Origin: Constrictibacter sp. MBR-5
Lineage (GTDB): Bacteria > Pseudomonadota > Alphaproteobacteria > JAJUGE01
Reading direction: 5' to 3'
Length of the DNA stretch: 64,000 bases
NCBI RefSeq assembly: GCF_040549485.1
Contig: NZ_JBEPTK010000003.1
Coordinates: 1 to 64,000 of the forward strand
Notes under the pieces: model-generated
Told to the model about the DNA's origin: nothing
Databases searched by the model: none
The model's input: only the letters and a program-made list of their open reading frames with translations
Part shown: piece by piece, positions 47,219 through 58,973 of the stretch
Position numbering within the stretch: position 1 is the first letter of the stretch
How the letters are laid out: each line of letters starts with the position of its first letter
Made by a program: the position numbers and the translations under genes

Positions 47219-48271
47219 ATGCGCTTGAAATCAAAGGCCATCGCCGCACTGGCCGCCTGCGCCATGATGGCGGGCACGCCCTTCGCGGCCGGAGCGGAGA
47301 CCAACATCAAGGTCATGGGCTGGTTCGGCAACCAGCCGCAGATCGACGAGGTCGAGATCCCGTTCTGGAAGGCGCTGCCCGAGAAGAGCGGCGGCGACAT
47401 GAAGGCGACCTTCCGCACCATCAACGAGGTCGGCCTGAAGGGCTTCGAGGCGATGCGCACGTTGCAGAGCGGCGCCTTCGACATCGTCGCGATGCAGCTG
47501 TCGTACGTCGGCGGCGACGACCCGGTCCTGGTCGGCGTCGACATTCCCGGCCTCGCCTACGACTTCGAGACCGTGCGCAAGATGGTCGACGCCTACGCGC
47601 CGGTCATCGACCAGCGCCTGCAGGACCGCAAGGTCGGCAAGCTGATGGCGCTGTGGCCGTTCCCACCGCAGATCCTGTTCTGCAAGGAGCCGATCAAGAC
47701 GCTTGCCGACCTGAAGGGCCGCAAGGTCCGCGTCACCGGGGCCGTGATCTCCGAAATGGTCAAGAGCTGGGGCGCCACGGCCGTCACCCTGTCGGGCACC
47801 GAGGTCTACCAGGCGCTGCAGCGCGGCCTCGTCGAATGCGCCGCCACCGGCAGCGCCTACGGCAACCAGTACGGCTGGTACGAGGTCTCCAACCAGCTCT
47901 ACGTCCTGCCGGTCGGCGGCTACGCCCTCGTCGCGCACGTCGCCCGCTACGACTTCTGGAACAAGCTCAGCGCCGAGCAGAAGACCTTCCTCTCCGGCCA
48001 GATGAGCGAGATGAACGAGGCGATGTGGGCGATGGGCGAGTCCACCCACAATGACGGCGTCAGCTGCAACACCGGCAAGGAGCCGTGCAAGAGCGGCAAG
48101 GTCGGCAAGATGAGCATCCTCTACCCCTCGGACGAGGATAAGGCCTTCTTCAAGAAGACCGTCGAGGAGGTCGCCATGCCGGCCTGGATCAAGGACTGCG
48201 AGCGCGTCTATCCGGAGTGCAAGGCCAAGTACAACGCGACGATCGGCGAGGTCGTCGACCTGAAGATGTGA
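47219..48271 (+). CDS. TRAP transporter substrate-binding protein (DctP family)
   Basis: Periplasmic receptor of 350 aa with a signal peptide (cleaved near GAE). The mature part starts TNIKVMGWFGNQPQIDEVEIPFWKALPEKSGG and has LADLKGRKVRVTGAVISEMVKSWGA with the ligand Arg. It keeps two cysteine pairs near the C-terminus (about 280-330), uncommon in this family. It begins the second P-Q-M operon. The ligand is unknown. Confidence 0.92.
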   Translation: MRLKSKAIAALAACAMMAGTPFAAGAETNIKVMGWFGNQPQIDEVEIPFWKALPEKSGGDMKATFRTINEVGLKGFEAMRTLQSGAFDIVAMQLSYVGGDDPVLVGVDIPGLAYDFETVRKMVDAYAPVIDQRLQDRKVGKLMALWPFPPQILFCKEPIKTLADLKGRKVRVTGAVISEMVKSWGATAVTLSGTEVYQALQRGLVECAATGSAYGNQYGWYEVSNQLYVLPVGGYALVAHVARYDFWNKLSAEQKTFLSGQMSEMNEAMWAMGESTHNDGVSCNTGKEPCKSGKVGKMSILYPSDEDKAFFKKTVEEVAMPAWIKDCERVYPECKAKYNATIGEVVDLKM

Positions 48272-48278
48272 GCGTTCC

Positions 48279-48300
48279 GGGGCGGCGGGCGAGCCGCCCC
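48279..48300 (+). terminator. intercistronic hairpin after the second DctP-type gene
   Basis: Perfect 8-bp stem GGGGCGGC / GCCGCCCC with a six-base loop, then GTTCT. Same position as in the two other TRAP operons. Confidence 0.5.
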
Positions 48301-48341
48301 GTTCTCCACGGACCCGATCTTTTCCAGGACTGGAGCGCGCG

Positions 48342-48956
48342 ATGGTCGTGCGGGCGTTGGATGGCGTTGGCGGCGCGCTGCGCGGGGTCGGTCACGTGCT
48401 GGCGCTCGCCGTGGGCTGGGTGCTGATCCTGCTGTCGGCGACGATCGTCGTCGAGGTCGTGGGCCGCAAGCTCTTCGCCATGTCGCTGCAGGGCGTCGAC
48501 GAGTATGGCGGCTACATCCTGGCCATCGGCTCGGCCGTGGGCTTCTCCCTGGCGCTGTTCCACAAGGCGCACATCCGGATCGACATCGTGATCCGTTACC
48601 TGCCGGTCCCGGTCCGCGCCGTCGCGGACCTGGTGGCACTTGCCGTGCTCGCCTTCGTCGCGGTGGAACTGACGATGACCGCCGTCGGCGTCGCGACGCA
48701 GTCGCACGCCATGCAGGCACAGGCGGTCAGCCCGCTGCGCACCCCGCTCGCGATACCCCAGGGCCTGTGGGCCGCGGCCCTGGCATTCTTCGCGCTTTCG
48801 GTGATCGTCGTCTTCCTGCGCACCGCCGTCGCCGTCGCACAGCGCGACTGGGCCACCGTCGAGCGCGAGGCGGGGCTCGCGGACATCGAGGAGGAGGTCG
48901 CCGGGGAGGTCGAATCGGCCAAGCGCCGCCTCGCCTACGGGGAGGGCGCGGCATGA
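48342..48956 (+). CDS. TRAP transporter small permease (DctQ family)
   Basis: Four-TM protein of 204 aa: WVLILLSATIVVEVVGRKLF, GYILAIGSAVGFSLALFHKAHIRIDIV, then two further TMs and an acidic cytoplasmic tail of about 35 residues. ATGA overlap with the large permease gene. Confidence 0.92.
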   Translation: MVVRALDGVGGALRGVGHVLALAVGWVLILLSATIVVEVVGRKLFAMSLQGVDEYGGYILAIGSAVGFSLALFHKAHIRIDIVIRYLPVPVRAVADLVALAVLAFVAVELTMTAVGVATQSHAMQAQAVSPLRTPLAIPQGLWAAALAFFALSVIVVFLRTAVAVAQRDWATVEREAGLADIEEEVAGEVESAKRRLAYGEGAA

Positions 48957-50245
48957 ACCTGCTCCTCGTCTTCGCCGCGGGCCTGATCGGCTTCATGTTC
49001 GCCGGCCTGCACATCGGCTCGGCGATCTACATGGTCGGCTGGATCGGCGACGCGACCGGCGGCGGCATCCTGTCGGCGATGATGGGCAACCTCGCCTGGA
49101 CGACGATGAACGAGTTCCTGCTCGTCGCCGTCCCGCTCTTTATCCTGCTCGGCGAGATCCTGCTGCGCAGCGGCGTCGCCGACCGCATGTACGGCGCGCT
49201 GGCGGAGTGGCTGCGCTGGCTGCCCGGCGGCCTGCTGCACACCAACATCGCCGCCTGCGCCCTGTTCGCCGCCACCTCCGGCTCCAGCGTCGCGACCGCC
49301 GCCACCATCGGCACGGTCGGCATGCCCGCCTTTCGCGACCGCGGTTACAACGAGCGGCTGATCCTGGGATCGATCGCCGCCGGCGGCACGCTCGGCATCC
49401 TCATCCCGCCCAGCCTGAACATGATCGTCTACGGCGCCATGACCGGCGCCTCGGTCGGTCGCCTCTTCGTCGCCGGCATCATTCCGGGAATCATCCTGAC
49501 CCTGATGATGTCGGGCATCATCATCGTCGTCTCGCTCGCCATGCGCAGCGACCGCACGCCCGAGGCGATGCTGCCGCTGGCGGCACGGCTCAAGCTGCTG
49601 CTCCACCTGCTGCCGGTGTTCGGCATCTTCTTCGTGATCATGGGCAGCATCTATCTGGGCATCGCGACGCCGACCGAGGCCGCCGCCCTGGGCGTCGTCG
49701 GCGCGCTCGGCATCGCCGCCGCGATGCGCCGTCTCAGCATCGCCATGCTGCACGAGGCGTTCCTGTCGACGGTGCGCACCACGGCGATGGTCGTGCTGGT
49801 GATCGTCGCCGCCTTCATCCTGAACTTCGTGCTCAGCTTCCTCGGCCTGCCGCAGTCGATCGCCAACTGGATCCAGGACCAGGGCCTGTCGCCCTATCAG
49901 ACGATCTGGCTGCTGCTCGTCTTCTACCTGATCCTGGGATGCTTCCTCGAGGCGATCTCGATGATGGTGACGACGCTCGGGATCGTCGTGCCGCTGATCG
50001 TGAGCATGGGCTTCGATCCCGTCTGGTTCGGCATCTTCATCACGGTGCTGTGCGAACTCGCGCTGATCACGCCGCCGGTCGGCCTCAACCTCTACGTCGT
50101 CCAGAGCATCCGGACGACCCGGGGCAGCATGAACGACGTCTTCATCGGCACGCTGCCCTTCTCGTTGGCGATGCTGCTGTTCCTGACCCTGCTGATCTAT
50201 TTTCCCGGCATCGCCCTTTGGCTGCCGAACCTGATGTTCGAGTAG
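48953..50245 (+). CDS. TRAP transporter large permease (DctM family)
   Basis: Twelve-TM subunit of 430 aa. Signatures: PLFILLGEILLRSGVADRMYG, FAATSGSSVATAATIGTVGMPAF, GGTLGILIPPSLNMIVYG and ALITPPVGLNLYVVQSI. It completes the second TRAP importer. Confidence 0.94.
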   Translation: MNLLLVFAAGLIGFMFAGLHIGSAIYMVGWIGDATGGGILSAMMGNLAWTTMNEFLLVAVPLFILLGEILLRSGVADRMYGALAEWLRWLPGGLLHTNIAACALFAATSGSSVATAATIGTVGMPAFRDRGYNERLILGSIAAGGTLGILIPPSLNMIVYGAMTGASVGRLFVAGIIPGIILTLMMSGIIIVVSLAMRSDRTPEAMLPLAARLKLLLHLLPVFGIFFVIMGSIYLGIATPTEAAALGVVGALGIAAAMRRLSIAMLHEAFLSTVRTTAMVVLVIVAAFILNFVLSFLGLPQSIANWIQDQGLSPYQTIWLLLVFYLILGCFLEAISMMVTTLGIVVPLIVSMGFDPVWFGIFITVLCELALITPPVGLNLYVVQSIRTTRGSMNDVFIGTLPFSLAMLLFLTLLIYFPGIALWLPNLMFE

Positions 50246-50323
50246 GCGACCGCGCACCTTTCGTACCGCGCGGCGTTGTCTGTTCCGAACCGCCAGGAGG
50301 GCGGGCGGACAACGGAGGCGACG

Positions 50324-50488
50324 ATGCAGCGCAATGGCATGCTCTACTTCCTCGTCGGCGGCTTGGTCGTCGCGGTCGCGGTCATGGGCTACGTGATTTA
50401 CGACCAGCAGACCGAGGATCAGGTCGAGATGAAGATTGAGCTTCCCGGCGGAAAGGAACTGGGCGTCACGGGCACGGTCGATAAGTAG
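50324..50488 (+). CDS. small single-TM membrane protein, hypothetical
   Basis: 54 aa: an N-terminal TM (LYFLVGGLVVAVAVMGYVIY), then a charged outer part ending GKELGVTGTVDK. CGGAGG 7 nt before the ATG supports this start over 50276. It follows the DctM gene and precedes the DUF72 gene. No known family recognised; it could be a small auxiliary membrane peptide. Confidence 0.6.
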   Translation: MQRNGMLYFLVGGLVVAVAVMGYVIYDQQTEDQVEMKIELPGGKELGVTGTVDK

Positions 50489-50499
50489 CCGGAGATCAC

Positions 50500-51390
50500 A
50501 TGGCGCATCGCGGAGGCACCGTCCGCGTCGGGATCTCCGGGTGGCGCTACGCACCGTGGCGCAGGGGCACCTTCTACCCCGACGGCCTGAAGCAGCGCTG
50601 CGAGCTGCACTATGCCAGCCGCCGGTTCGGCGCCATCGAGATCAACGGCACCTTCTATGCCCTGCAGCGCGCGTCGTCGTTCCGGTCGTGGCGCGACGAC
50701 ACGCCGGACGGCTTCCGGTTCGCGCTCAAGGGCGGACGCTTCGTCACGCACATGCGCCGGCTGAAGGATACCGGGCCGGCACTGGCTAATTTCTTCGCGT
50801 CGGGCGTGCTGGAACTGGGCGATAAGCTCGGCCCGATCCTGTGGCAGCTGCCGGCGAGCTTCCGCTTCGATGCGGACCGGCTCGCGGGCTTCTTCGACGC
50901 GCTTCCGCGCACCCAGGGCGAGGCGGTGACGCTCGCGCGCCGGCACGACGGCAAGCCGAAGGAGCCCGGCTGGTCGGGTGCGGTCGCACACCGTCCCATC
51001 CGCCACGCCCTGGAGGTCCGCCATCCGAGTTTCGCGGATCCGGCATTCCCGGATTTGCTGCGCGAGCACGGTGTGGCGCTGGTCCTTTCGGATGCCCCCG
51101 GCTGGGCGGCGTATGGCGACGCGACAGCGGACTTCGCCTACATCCGCCTGCACGGTGCCGAAGAACTCTACGCCAGCGGCTATGAGAACGCAGCACTCGA
51201 CAGTTGGGCGGAGCGGGTCCGCATCTTCGCCGGCGGCGGCGAACCCGAGGATCCGCCGCGACTGGCGAAGCAACGGGCGCCACGGCGCAACCGCGACGTG
51301 TTCGTCTTCTTCGACAACGACGCCAAGGTGCGCGCGCCGCACGACGCGATGGCCCTGATGCGGCGCCTCGATCTGGCGCCGCGGGCGTAA
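50500..51390 (+). CDS. DUF72 family protein
   Basis: TIM-barrel protein of 296 aa: VRVGISGWRYAPWRRGTFYP, FGAIEINGTFYALQR, HALEVRHPSF, and ADFAYIRLHGAEELYASGY are the DUF72 hallmarks. The function of this widespread family is unknown. It is 11 nt after the small membrane protein and convergent with the penicillin acylase gene. Confidence 0.92.
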   Translation: MAHRGGTVRVGISGWRYAPWRRGTFYPDGLKQRCELHYASRRFGAIEINGTFYALQRASSFRSWRDDTPDGFRFALKGGRFVTHMRRLKDTGPALANFFASGVLELGDKLGPILWQLPASFRFDADRLAGFFDALPRTQGEAVTLARRHDGKPKEPGWSGAVAHRPIRHALEVRHPSFADPAFPDLLREHGVALVLSDAPGWAAYGDATADFAYIRLHGAEELYASGYENAALDSWAERVRIFAGGGEPEDPPRLAKQRAPRRNRDVFVFFDNDAKVRAPHDAMALMRRLDLAPRA

Positions 51391-51393
51391 GGA

Positions 51394-53691
<2,298 letters not shown>

Positions 53692-53867
53692 CGGGTGCTC
53701 GCGTCGTTCACGGGATCAGCCGCAGTGTGGCCGCAGCCGGCGCCGCCGCCAACCGGGTATCTGCGCGCGACGCGCAGGGGTGGCGGGGTCCGCCACCTCC
53801 CGGTACCGTTGTTGCAATGCTCGGCACCGTCGTCGCGCCCTACCCCGCCAGACCAGGATCCGCATCC

Positions 53868-55961
53868 GTGTCCGAACCATCGCATCGCCGCTTCTCGCTC
53901 GGGATCGACATCGGCGGGACCTTCACCGACATCGTCGTCTACGACCACGCCGAGGGGCGCCGGTTCAGCCGGAAGGTGCTGACCACGCACGACGACCCGT
54001 CGCGCGGCGTGATCGACGGCGTCGACAGGGTCCTGGCGGAAGACGGCGTGCCCGCCGCCGAGATCGGCCGGGTCGTGCATGCGACGACGCTATTCACCAA
54101 CGCGATGATCGAGCGGAAGGGCGCGGTAACCGGACTGGTGACCACCGCCGGCTTCCGCGACGCGCTGGAGATCGGCCGCGAGCGGAAATACGAACTCTAC
54201 GACGTGCATATCGAGAAACCCCAGCCGCTGGTGCCGCGCCACCTGCGCGCCGAGGTGCCGGAGCGGATGGACGCGCGCGGCGCGGTGCGCATCCCGCTCG
54301 ACGAAGCAGCGCTGGAGACGGTGGTGGACGGGCTGGTGCGCGAGGGCGTGACCTCGGTTGCGGTCGCCTTCCTCCACGCCTACGCGAACCCGGCACACGA
54401 GCGCGCCGCGGCGGCGGTCGTCGCGCGGCGGTTTCCCGAACTCGCGGTCAGCACTTCGTCGGACGTGGCGCCGGAGATCCGCGAGTACGAACGCACCTCC
54501 ACGGCGGTCGCCAACGCCTACATCAAGCCGCTGGCGCGCGGCTATCTCGACGCGATCGCCGCACAGCTCGCACGGCGCGACATCGCCGCACCGCTGCTGC
54601 TGATGATCTCCAACGGCGGCCTGACCCATGTCGAGGAGGCCAAGCGCGTGCCGGTGCAGCTGCTCGAATCCGGGCCGGCGGCGGGCGCGCTGGCGGCGGC
54701 CTGGTTCGGCGCCGAGGATGCCGGCGGCGACGTGCTGGCCTTCGACATGGGCGGGACGACGGCGAAGCTGTCGGTCGTCGACGGCGGCAAGCCCCTGGTC
54801 GCCTACCATTTCGAGGCGGCGCGGCAGAAGCGCTTCGCCGAGGGATCCGGCCTGCCGATCCGCATCTCCACCATCGAACTGATCGAGATCGGCGCCGGCG
54901 GCGGGTCGATCGCGCATCTGGACGCGATCGGGCTGCTGAAGGTCGGGCCGGAGAGCGCCGGGTCGGAACCGGGGCCGGCCGCCTACGGCCTGGGCGGTGT
55001 GAAGCCGACGGTGACCGACGCCGACTTCCTGTTGGGCTATCTCAACCCGGACTTCTTCGCCGGCGGGTCGATGGCGATCGACATGGCGGCGGCGCGCGGC
55101 GCCATGGCGCGGGTGGCCGACGCGGCGAACCTTACCGTGGAGCAGCTCGCCTGGGGCATCCACGACGTCGTCAACGAGAACATGGCGAGTGCCGCGCGCG
55201 TCCACATCGCCGAGCGCGGCAAGGATCCGCGCCGCTACGCCCTGCTCTGCACCGGCGGCGGCGGCCCGCTGCATGCCTATTACGTCGCCAGGAAGCTGAA
55301 CCTGAAGCGCATCGTCTGCCCGAGCTCGGCCGGCGTCGCCTCGGCCATGGGCCTGCTGATCGCGCCGGCCAAGGTGGACCGGGTGGCGACCGTGGCGCAG
55401 CGGCTCGACGCGCTCGACTGGGCGGCGTTCGAGTCGACGTTCGGCAGGCTGGAGGCGGACGCGCGGCGCATCGTCGGCGAGACCGGGCTCGATCCGGCGA
55501 CGGCGCGCATCGAACGGATCGCCGACGTGCGCTATGTCGGCCAAGCCTTCGAGGTGGTCGTCGACCTGCCGCCGGGACCCTACGACGCCGGGTCGCTGCC
55601 GGCGCTGATGGCGGCGTTCGAGGCGGCCTATGTCGAGAAATTCACCCGCACGCCGCCGGCGGTCTCCGTCGAGATCATCAACGTGCGCGTCTCGGTCGCG
55701 GCACCGGTGCCGGGCGGCGAACTCGGCATCCGGGCCGACGCGAAGACGGCGGCCGAGCCGATCAAGGGATACCGGCGGATGTACTTCCCCGAATGGGGCG
55801 AGCATCGCGAGGCGCCCGTCTTCGACCGCTACGCCATGGCGGCCGGAGACCGGTTCGAGGGACCGGGCGTCGTCGAGGAACGCGAGTCCACGCTGGTGAT
55901 TGGCCCGGGCGCCAGCTTCCGCGTGTCGGAGACCGGCAACCTCGTGGTCGACCTGCCGTGA
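53868..55961 (+). CDS. hydantoinase/oxoprolinase subunit A (HyuA)
   Basis: ATP-dependent ring-opening subunit of 697 aa from GTG 53868 (AGGAT 9 nt upstream; ATG 53817 is an alternative). Actin-like ATP domain: FSLGIDIGGTFTDIVVYD, LAFDMGGTTAKLSVVDGG, and GGGGPLHAYYVARKLNLKRIVCPSSAGVASAMGLL. It pairs with HyuB encoded next. Members cleave hydantoins, 5-oxoproline or acetophenone-type substrates. The next-door gamma-glutamyltransferase makes 5-oxoproline-type chemistry attractive, as inference. Confidence 0.92.
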   Translation: MSEPSHRRFSLGIDIGGTFTDIVVYDHAEGRRFSRKVLTTHDDPSRGVIDGVDRVLAEDGVPAAEIGRVVHATTLFTNAMIERKGAVTGLVTTAGFRDALEIGRERKYELYDVHIEKPQPLVPRHLRAEVPERMDARGAVRIPLDEAALETVVDGLVREGVTSVAVAFLHAYANPAHERAAAAVVARRFPELAVSTSSDVAPEIREYERTSTAVANAYIKPLARGYLDAIAAQLARRDIAAPLLLMISNGGLTHVEEAKRVPVQLLESGPAAGALAAAWFGAEDAGGDVLAFDMGGTTAKLSVVDGGKPLVAYHFEAARQKRFAEGSGLPIRISTIELIEIGAGGGSIAHLDAIGLLKVGPESAGSEPGPAAYGLGGVKPTVTDADFLLGYLNPDFFAGGSMAIDMAAARGAMARVADAANLTVEQLAWGIHDVVNENMASAARVHIAERGKDPRRYALLCTGGGGPLHAYYVARKLNLKRIVCPSSAGVASAMGLLIAPAKVDRVATVAQRLDALDWAAFESTFGRLEADARRIVGETGLDPATARIERIADVRYVGQAFEVVVDLPPGPYDAGSLPALMAAFEAAYVEKFTRTPPAVSVEIINVRVSVAAPVPGGELGIRADAKTAAEPIKGYRRMYFPEWGEHREAPVFDRYAMAAGDRFEGPGVVEERESTLVIGPGASFRVSETGNLVVDLP

Positions 55962-55984
55962 ACGCAGCCGAGGATCAGCAGACG

Positions 55985-57586
55985 ATGAGCAGCCCCGCCT
56001 TCGACGCAGTCACCCTGGAGGTCATCTGGCGGCGCATGATCTCGGCCGCGGACGAGGCGGGCAAGACGCTGCAGCGCACGTCCTTCTCGACCCTGGTCAA
56101 CGAGTCCAACGACTTCGCCTGCGTCCTGACCGACGCGCACGGCCAGAGCCTGGTGCAGAACACCGACAGCATTCCATCGTTCATCGGCTCGTTGCCGATC
56201 ACGGTGAAGCACTTCCTGGAGGCGATCGGCGTCGACGACATGGCGCCGGGCGACTTCCTCGTCTGCAACGATCCCTGGGTCGCGACCGGCCACCTGAACG
56301 ACATCACCATCGCCAAGCCGATCTTCCGCGCGGGGCGGCTGATCGGTTTCGCGGCGTCGACCGCGCACGCGCCCGACATCGGCGGCAAGGTCCGGTCGGT
56401 CGTGGCGCGCGAGGTGTTCGAGGAGGGCTTCCACATCCCGGCGATGCACCTGATGCGCCGGGGCGAGCCGGATAAGACCCTGTTCAAGCTGCTGCGCGCC
56501 GCGGTGCGCACGCCGGACCAGACGGAGGGCGACATCTGGGCCCAGGTGACGGGCCTGAACCTGATGGAGAAGCGCCTCCAGGAACTGATGGACGAGTACG
56601 GCCTCGCCGACCTGGAGGCGTTCGCGGCGGAAATCCACGGCCGCTGCGAGACGGCGATGCGCAAGGCGATCGCCGGGGTGCCTGACGGCCGCTACGAGCA
56701 CGGCTTCACCACGGACGGCGTCGGCCATCCGTTCACATTCAAGGTGGCGGTGACGATCGACGGCGACCGCTGCGTTATCGACTATGCCGGCACCGAGGCC
56801 CAGGTCGGCCGCGCGATCAACTGCTGCATGACCTACACCTTCGCCATGTCGGCCTATGCGATGAAGGCGGCCCTGCTGCCCGACCTGCCGAACAACGAGG
56901 GCATCTTCCGCACCATCGAGGTGACAGCGCCCGAGGGGACGATCGTAAACCCGAGGCGGCCGGTCGCCGTCGGCGGGCGGATGGCGACGGGACACTATCT
57001 GCCGCCGCTGATCTTCGGTGCGCTGGCGAAGGTCCTGCCGGACCAGGTGATGGCGGCGGCCGGCTCGCCGCTGTGGAGCATCATCCAGACCGGCGTCGAC
57101 GCCGCCGGCCGGACCTACGCCAACACGCTGTTCTTCAACGGCGGCACCGGGGCGACGGCGAAGGTCGACGGGCAGAACTGCTTCTCCTGGCCGTCCAACA
57201 TCTCCAACGTCCCGGTCGAACTGGTCGAGCGCAACACGCCGCTGTTCGTCGGCCGGAAGTCCCTGCGCGACGGCTCCGGTGGCCCGGGCCGGCGGCGCGG
57301 CGGCCTCGGGCAGGAAATCGAGATCACCGTGGAGAGCGACACCCCGGTCGGCATCATCTTCATGGCCGAGCGCCTCGCCCACCCGGCGGAGGGCCTGAAC
57401 GGCGGCGCGCCGGGGACGCTGGGCGAAGTGCTGGTCGACGGCGTGCCCACCGACGTCCGCGCCGACCACGTCCTGACCAAGGGCCAGACTATCACCCTCC
57501 GCACCCCCGGCGGCGGCGGCTTCGGCGATCCGGCGGAGCGCGAGACGGAACGGGGCGACGCGGACCGTCGTGGCGGGTACGGCTGA
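55985..57586 (+). CDS. hydantoinase/oxoprolinase subunit B (HyuB)
   Basis: Partner subunit of 533 aa: AVTLEVIWRRMISAADEAGKTLQRTSFSTLVNESNDFACVLTD, GDFLVCNDPWVATGHLNDIT, and GGTGATAKVDGQNCFSWPSNISNVPVELVE are typical HyuB segments, as is the GLGQEIEIT...PGGGGFGDP C-terminus. ATG 55985 preferred; GTG 55958 overlapping the HyuA stop is possible. Convergent with the luciferase-like gene. Confidence 0.93.
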   Translation: MSSPAFDAVTLEVIWRRMISAADEAGKTLQRTSFSTLVNESNDFACVLTDAHGQSLVQNTDSIPSFIGSLPITVKHFLEAIGVDDMAPGDFLVCNDPWVATGHLNDITIAKPIFRAGRLIGFAASTAHAPDIGGKVRSVVAREVFEEGFHIPAMHLMRRGEPDKTLFKLLRAAVRTPDQTEGDIWAQVTGLNLMEKRLQELMDEYGLADLEAFAAEIHGRCETAMRKAIAGVPDGRYEHGFTTDGVGHPFTFKVAVTIDGDRCVIDYAGTEAQVGRAINCCMTYTFAMSAYAMKAALLPDLPNNEGIFRTIEVTAPEGTIVNPRRPVAVGGRMATGHYLPPLIFGALAKVLPDQVMAAAGSPLWSIIQTGVDAAGRTYANTLFFNGGTGATAKVDGQNCFSWPSNISNVPVELVERNTPLFVGRKSLRDGSGGPGRRRGGLGQEIEITVESDTPVGIIFMAERLAHPAEGLNGGAPGTLGEVLVDGVPTDVRADHVLTKGQTITLRTPGGGGFGDPAERETERGDADRRGGYG

Positions 57587-57601
57587 CCCGGCGGCCGCGG
57601 G

Positions 57602-58924
57602 CTAGGCCCGCATCCCCGGCGGGCGCGCCAGGCCGTAATGGTCGCGCAGGGTCTCGCCCGTATACTCCGTGCGGAAGAGGCCGCGCCGCTGGAGAAGCGG
57701 GACGACTTCGGCGATGAAGACGTCGAGCATCTGCGGCAGGATCGGCGGCATGATGTTGAAGCCGTCGGCCGCACCGCCGGTGAACCAGTCCTCCATCAGA
57801 TCGGCCACCTGTTCCGGGGTGCCCGCCATGGTGAAGTGGCCGCGCGCGCCGGCGAGGCTGGCGAGGAGCTGACGGAGCGTGAGCTTCTCGCGCCGGACGA
57901 GGCCGATGATGACCTCGGTACGGCTGCGTGCCGCCTCGACCTTCTCCGGGTCGGGGAAGTCCGACGGCGACAGCGGCCGGTCGAGCGGCAGGTGCGAGAA
58001 GTCGTAGCCGCCGAAACGGCCCGACAGGCGCCGCCGCCCCACCTCCGGATCGGCCAGTTCGTTCAGTTCGCGCGACAGGCGCTGCGCCTCGGCCTCGGTC
58101 GAGCCGATCATCGGGCTGAGGCCGGGCAGGATCAGCGCCTGATCGCGCGGGCGTCCCTCCGCCTCCACGAGCTGCTTCAGATCGGCATAGAAGGCCTGGG
58201 CCGTCGCCTTCTCCATATGCGCCGTGAACACGGCCTCGGCATGGCGCGCGGCGAAGCGCCGCCCCGTGTCCGACGAGCCCGCCTGCACCAGTACCGGCCG
58301 TCCCTGCGGGCAGCGCGGCAGGTTGAGCGGCCCGGCGATCTGGTAGTAGTCGCCGCGATGGTCGATCGGCCTGATCCGGTCCTCCCGGGCGTAGACCCCG
58401 CCCGCGCGGTCGTCGACCACGGCGTCGTCGCCCCAACTGTCCCACAGCGCCTTGACGACGCTCATGAACTCCTCGCCGCGGACGTAGCGCTCGGCATGGC
58501 TGAGCGGGCCGTCGCCGCCATAGTTGCGGGCCGCGGCCGCGAGCCAGGACGTGACGATGTTCCAGCCGACCCGGCCGTTGCTGATGTGGTCGAGCGAGGC
58601 GAATTGCCGGGCGAGGTTGAACGGCTCGGTATAGGTGGTCGACGCCGTGGCGATCAGGCCGATCCGGCTGGTCGCCGCCGCCACCGCGGCGAGCACGGTG
58701 ATCGGCTCCAGCCAGGTGCGCGCCGCCTGGGCCACGTCGTCGCCGAGCGCCAGCTGGTCGGCGAGGAAGATCGAGTCGAAATGCGCCGCCTCGGCCCGCT
58801 GCGCCAGATCCTGATAGTAGCGGATGTCGGTCAGCGGCAACGGCGACGCGGCCGGATGCCGCCACGACGCCTCGTGGTGGCCGCGGCTGTGAATGAACAG
58901 GTTGAGATGCAGCTGCCGGTTCAT
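57602..58924 (-). CDS. LLM flavin-dependent monooxygenase, NtaA/SnaA/DszA/SoxA group
   Basis: FMNH2-dependent monooxygenase of 440 aa: LNLFIHSRGHHEASWRHP, FDSIFLADQLALG, TTYTEPFNLARQFASLDHISNGRVGWNIVTSW, and PVLVQAGSSDTGRRFAARHAEAVF are standard for nitrilotriacetate/dibenzothiophene-sulfone monooxygenases. It needs a separate flavin reductase, not in this window. Transcribed 49 nt after the gamma-glutamyltransferase gene. Confidence 0.93.
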   Translation of the reverse strand: MNRQLHLNLFIHSRGHHEASWRHPAASPLPLTDIRYYQDLAQRAEAAHFDSIFLADQLALGDDVAQAARTWLEPITVLAAVAAATSRIGLIATASTTYTEPFNLARQFASLDHISNGRVGWNIVTSWLAAAARNYGGDGPLSHAERYVRGEEFMSVVKALWDSWGDDAVVDDRAGGVYAREDRIRPIDHRGDYYQIAGPLNLPRCPQGRPVLVQAGSSDTGRRFAARHAEAVFTAHMEKATAQAFYADLKQLVEAEGRPRDQALILPGLSPMIGSTEAEAQRLSRELNELADPEVGRRRLSGRFGGYDFSHLPLDRPLSPSDFPDPEKVEAARSRTEVIIGLVRREKLTLRQLLASLAGARGHFTMAGTPEQVADLMEDWFTGGAADGFNIMPPILPQMLDVFIAEVVPLLQRRGLFRTEYTGETLRDHYGLARPPGMRA

Positions 58925-58973
58925 GGCGTCTCTCGCTCCTCGAGCCTTCGTCGGTTGTTCGCGGCCCTTTGTC

